A DNA stretch of 10,000 nt from Trachelipus rathkii. Taxonomy: Eukaryota; Arthropoda; Malacostraca; Isopoda; Trachelipodidae. This document shows positions 7,691 through 10,000 of this stretch, piece after piece. The position numbers and the translations under genes were made by a program. The DNA lies in contig JABUQX010057045.1 of the NCBI GenBank assembly GCA_015478945.1, forward strand, positions 32,501 to 42,500, given 5' to 3'. Positions within the stretch are counted from its first letter, which is position 1; the number at the start of each line of letters is the position of its first letter. The notes below the pieces were generated by a model that made no database searches, had not been told where the DNA came from, and saw only the letters and a program-made list of their open reading frames with translations.

Positions 7691-7866
7691 CGCGCGGGAA
7701 TATTGCGCCTGCGGGCGCACGCGGCGGGCGGGAACGCGGAAATATTGCGCCTGCGGGCGCACGCGGCGGGCGGGGACGCGGCGGACGGAGACGCGGCGGG
7801 TCGCACCTGCGGGTGCGGGGTTGTCAGCCTTCGCGCGGAGGGCGCATGCGGCTCCCTGATGGTACG
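7691..7866. repeat. GC-rich patch with hairpins (right)
   Basis: Positionally equivalent to 622-782, but its interior is rearranged. It has two tandem 42 bp units (7699-7740 and 7741-7781) starting AATATTGCGCCTGCGGGCGC, each with the hairpin TGCGCC-TGCG-GGCGCA (7704-7719, 7746-7761). A third hairpin, CGCACC-TGCG-GGTGCG, follows at 7802-7817. The outer 60 bases match the left arm nearly exactly. The ORF crossing it (7663-7878) is a low-complexity Gly/Arg reading and not a supported gene. Confidence 0.85.
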
Positions 7867-7946
7867 CTTATGAACTAGGGGAAGACATCAATATTAGCTA
7901 TGTTCTTTGGTGTAGGTAGAAAAGGCTAGAAAAGGTTAGAAAATGT
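7867..7946 (-). repeat. Leader-like block, copy 2 (right arm)
   Basis: Mirror of 541-620, well conserved between the arms. Confidence 0.7.
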
Positions 7947-7951
7947 ATCAA

Positions 7952-8056
7952 TGCTGCGGCATCAATCCATCAAAGTTGAGGCATCAATGCTGAGGCATCA
8001 ATGCTGAGGCATCAATGCTGAGGCATCAAAGTTGAGGCATCAAAGTTGAGGCATCA
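7952..8056 (-). repeat. 14 bp TGAGGCATCAA tandem array (right)
   Basis: Mirror of 427-540: units of AAAGTTGAGGCATC and AATGCTGAGGCATC. Confidence 0.93.
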
Positions 8057-8241
8057 AAATATCAAGTGTGTGAGTGTAAGTGTAAGTGTCTATGGACGAG
8101 TGTAAGTGTCTATGCGTAAATGTAAGTGTCATAGTGAATGTGTGTATAAGTGACATAGTGTGTATAAGTGTTAGAAAAAGACTAACTCATAGTAGGAAGC
8201 ATCCTAGCAACTTGTAATATACACCAATCGATTCCTCATAC
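8057..8241 (-). repeat. GTGTATAAGTG-type repeats and spacer (right)
   Basis: Mirror of 237-426, with extra GTGTAAGTGTCTATG units relative to the left arm. No gene. Confidence 0.75.
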
Positions 8242-8308
8242 CTTATAACCTAGGGGTAGACACCCATATTAGGGCTATTCTAGGCTCAGGGGAGGCTAGA
8301 AAAGGCTT
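8242..8308 (-). repeat. Leader-like block, copy 1 (right arm)
   Basis: Mirror of 171-236, close to identical by eye. Confidence 0.7.
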
Positions 8309-8317
8309 GAAAAAAGT

Positions 8318-8455
8318 GGCACTCAGTTGGCACTATATGTGGCACTCACTTGGCACTGTGTGGCACTCACTTGGCACTCATTGGCACTCACTTGGCACTC
8401 ATTGGCACTCATTGGCACTCACTTGGCACTCACCTGGCACTCACCTGGCACTCAT
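8318..8455 (-). repeat. 10-11 bp TGGCAC tandem array (right)
   Basis: Mirror of 49-163 with one extra unit pair (TGGCACTGTG then TGGCACTCACT at about 8341-8370). Confidence 0.95.
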
Positions 8456-8511
8456 CTAATACTCATAGAACACTAATAGAACATCACTAGATACTCCTTA
8501 CGGTGATTGGG

Positions 8512-8616
8512 AGCCATCAAAGTTGAACCATCAATATAGGCACCATCAAAGATGAACCGCTAAAGATGACGTCATCAAAGATGAGTCATCAATAATGCTG
8601 AGTCATAAAAATTGAG
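8512..8616 (+). repeat. Degenerate ATCAAAGATGA array outside the arm
   Basis: Irregular units of CCATCAAAGTTGAA, CATCAAAGATGAAC and GTCATCAAAGATGAG, about 14-17 bp. They resemble the 14 bp array of the arm (CATCAAAGTTGAGG) but are more diverged. The segment includes the palindrome TGACGTCA (8567-8574). Confidence 0.75.
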
Positions 8617-8639
8617 CCATGGAAGACCAAAGGGTTGGT

Positions 8640-8845
8640 AGTGTGTTTGTACGTGTGTATAAGTGTAAATGTAAGTGTCTATGTGTAAATGTAAGTGTCA
8701 TAGTGAATGTGTGTATAAGTGTCATAGTGAATGTGTGTATAAGTGTAAGTAAATCTGTGTGTGTAAGTAAATCTGTGTGTGTGTGGTGTAAGTAAATCTG
8801 TGTGCGTAAGTAAATCTGTGTGAGTGTAAGTAAATCTGTGTGTGT

Positions 8846-8930
<85 letters not shown>
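8640..8930 (+). repeat. 24 bp and 20 bp units and long (GT)n outside the arm
   Basis: TGTCATAGTGAATGTGTGTA units (about 8697-8740), then GTAAGTAAATCTGTGTG units (8749-8843), then (TG)n of about 78 bases (8852-8930). The motifs are those of 5935-6508, but the module order is different, so this is a related segment and not a simple continuation of the arm. Confidence 0.9.
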
Positions 8931-8932
<2 letters not shown>

Positions 8933-8934
8933 GT

Positions 8935-8975
8935 GTTCAAGTTAGGATAGATCCATACATACGTTCAAGTTAGGA
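8935..8975 (+). repeat. Short direct repeat GTTCAAGTTAGGA
   Basis: The 13-base string occurs at 8935-8947 and 8963-8975, immediately after the (TG)n tract. It may mark a small duplication. Confidence 0.7.
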
Positions 8976-9344
8976 ACGAAATATGTGACGGAAGTGGGAA
9001 CCACGAAGGTAAATTAGCGTGAGGCCAAAATGACCCATGGTATATGGCAGGGTCAGGCCTAAATATCATGGTCAAACAAGGTTAAATTAGAAAAAAAGGA
9101 CTAAGCCCCCAAAGGAAGGACATTACCGTGGGTCAAAATTGACCCATAAAGGACAAAAAATTAACGTGGGTCAAAATTGACCCATGGTATCTGTCAAGCT
9201 TTGGAGCAAAGGGGAAAGACAAAAAAGGTTAAGACATCAAAAAATAGGGCTAAGCCCCTAAATGAAGATCAAAAATTACCGTGGGCAAAAATTGACCCAT
9301 GGTCGAAAAAATTAGGGGGCGTAAAATAGGGGGGCAATACGTAC

Positions 9345-9366
9345 AACGGTTGCTTACGCAACCGTT
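9345..9366. other. Perfect hairpin AACGGTTGC-TTAC-GCAACCGTT
   Basis: A 9 bp perfect stem with a 4-base loop, inside the palindrome-rich segment and 4 bases before a second hairpin. Confidence 0.8.
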
Positions 9367-9370
9367 TGGC

Positions 9371-9393
9371 GCAACCCTTCTTCGAAGGGTTGC
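9371..9393. other. Perfect hairpin GCAACCCTTC-TTC-GAAGGGTTGC
   Basis: A 10 bp perfect stem with a 3-base loop. It shares GGTTGC/GCAACC with the preceding hairpin. AGGGTTGCCAAAAAATT units follow (9412-9432). Confidence 0.8.
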
Positions 9394-9475
9394 AAAAATT
9401 AGGGTTGCCAAAAAATTAGGGTTGCCAAAAAATACCGTGGGCCAAAAATGACCCATGGAAGACCAAAGGGTTGGT

Positions 9476-9592
9476 CGAAAAAAGGTGAAGGCCAAAAAAA
9501 GGTGAAGGCCAAAAAAGGTCAAGGTCAAAAAAAGTCAAGGTCAGTCACGGTCAGGTAGGTGGTCAAGGTCAAAAAGGGTCAAGGTCATTTTC
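9476..9592 (+). repeat. AAAAAAGGTCAAGGTC minisatellite
   Basis: Irregular 16-17 bp units: two of AAAAAAAGGTGAAGGCC, then AAAAAGGTCAAGGTC variants, then shorter GGTCAAGGTCA. The minus-strand ORF through 9250-9528 is a translation of this and the preceding repeats and is not a gene. Confidence 0.85.
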
Positions 9593-9779
9593 GTCCAAAA
9601 TCCATCTTATACTACTGGCGGGGTTTTGTGAAGAGGTATGGTTGTTTGCTTTTTCCAGATGAACCCCACATTGACGAGATACCACAGTGAGAGATAGTGG
9701 CAGTCCCGTGAAATCCTAGGTTGAATTTTTCTTACTGCGACGAGCTCTCACTTTTTTGTTTCCAGTGTATTTTACGCTC
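9593..9779. other. Non-repetitive flank, nothing recognised
   Basis: Mixed-composition sequence between the minisatellite and the clear reverse transcriptase relic. It may be a further decayed part of the same LINE on the minus strand, but I could not match it to RT motifs. Confidence 0.4.
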
Positions 9780-10000
9780 GCAAAAGAAGGTAGCTTAGTG
9801 AGCAGTGACGCCAGTTATATACAGTCAAAAGCTTTTGACATGTCAAGCGCCATCAAATATAATTTCATATAATTCCTAAGGGCTGAAGGCCATAACTCAT
9901 TGAGATATTAAAGAATATCACCAGTTGATCTTGAACATCGAAAATTATACCGGTGATCTGGAAATAGGATATGAGATTCCAGATGATCCAGGAAATGTGA
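9780..10000 (-). pseudogene. LINE (non-LTR) reverse transcriptase fragment, degraded
   Basis: Read on the minus strand, one frame gives FPDHRYNFRC, RCSRSTGDIL, LNELW, then LDMSKAFD followed by LLTKLPSF. This is the order and spacing of non-LTR reverse transcriptases around motif A: the 'QyGFR..rST' segment, then 'ldmSKAFDrVwH..Ll.KL..fG'. LDMSKAFD lies at about 9827-9850 and carries the catalytic aspartate context. Stop codons interrupt the frame at 9815-9817 (where RVW would be expected) and 9908-9910, so the copy is dead. The style is jockey/CR1-like as found in arthropods, molluscs and cnidarians; clade assignment is inference. The fragment runs off the window edge; the YxDD motif is not in the visible part. 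Confidence 0.8.

Larger units (their letters stand above)
4835..8501 (-). repeat. Right arm of giant inverted repeat
   Basis: This is the mirror copy of 1-3506, about 160 bases longer. The extra length comes from larger arrays (one more GTGCCA unit, one more 24 bp unit), a different GC-rich core, about 15 extra bases near the inner end (TTTTTACATACG at 4859 onwards) and small indels. The order of modules is exactly reversed relative to the left arm. Beyond 8501 the sequence reads GGTGATTGGGAGCC; the matching left-side bases are outside the window, so 8501 is a minimum outer limit and not a proven terminus. The length and the single-gene spacer suit a foldback-like or large-TIR element, or a genomic palindrome. 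Nothing in the arm resembles a known transposase. Confidence 0.95.
9019..9455. repeat. Interspersed palindromes TGGGTCAA-AA-TTGACCCA
   Basis: The 18-base palindrome is perfect at 9129-9146 and 9167-9184 and nearly so at 9282-9299 (TGGGCAAAAATTGACCCA) and 9438-9455 (TGGGCCAAAAATGACCCA). A half-degenerate copy ends at about 9037. Most are preceded by TACCG or AACG and followed by TGG. Other units between them repeat AGGACTAAGCCCC / GGGCTAAGCCCC (9098-9109, 9247-9258). Confidence 0.85.

Noticed and set aside
9250..9528. 92-codon minus-strand frame
   Set aside because: It reads through the TGACCCA palindromes, hairpins and the GGTCAA minisatellite; its Phe/Leu/Pro periodicity reflects those repeats.

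Overview
The window looks like nuclear DNA of an invertebrate animal. The evidence is mixed: long (CA)n/(GT)n and (TA)n microsatellites, many short tandem arrays, a decayed LINE-type reverse transcriptase at the right end, and one long ORF with animal-style context (ATG with A at -3, AATAAA signals, no Shine-Dalgarno or operon). Crustacean or mollusc would fit the simple-repeat load, but the sequence does not fix the taxon. Bacterial or organellar origin is unlikely.

The dominant structure is one very large inverted repeat. Bases 1-3506 (left arm) are the reverse complement of 4835-8501 (right arm), apart from scattered substitutions, small indels and copy-number changes in tandem arrays. The arms enclose a single-copy centre of about 1.3 kb (3507-4834). 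That centre holds the only convincing gene: an intact, intronless 268-codon ORF at 3652-4458, followed by a ~120 bp (TA)n tract and two AATAAA signals. Part of the protein resembles the PC4/p15 single-strand-DNA-binding fold, tentatively. The left arm touches base 1, so the outer end of the element, its termini and any target-site duplication lie outside the window.

Each arm holds the same modules, mirrored. From outside to inside they are: a 10-11 bp GTGCCA array; a ~70 bp leader-like block; a 14 bp GATGCCTCA array; a second diverged copy of that block; a very GC-rich patch with hairpins; a tandem pair ending near an ACTGTAAC/GTTACAGT palindrome; a higher-order repeat built on TTTACTGCTTTAA; a T/A-only tract; 24 bp and 20 bp arrays with (CA)n runs; AT-rich single-copy DNA; a duplicated ~115 bp AGGCCT-rich module; and a CCAAT-box-bearing stretch next to the gene. 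No arm ORF looks like a real protein.

Right of 8501 the same repeat vocabulary reappears in degenerate form (8512-8930). It is followed by a compositionally different segment (8935-9600) with spaced TGGGTCAA-AA-TTGACCCA palindromes, two adjacent perfect hairpins and a GGTCAA-type minisatellite. The last ~220 bases hold a minus-strand LINE reverse transcriptase relic with stop codons.

The overall picture is a foldback-like or large-TIR mobile or viral-derived element carrying one cargo gene, or a genomic palindrome with a single gene in its spacer. Because the arms differ mainly in repeat-rich parts, a simple mirror-image assembly artefact is less likely, though not excluded.
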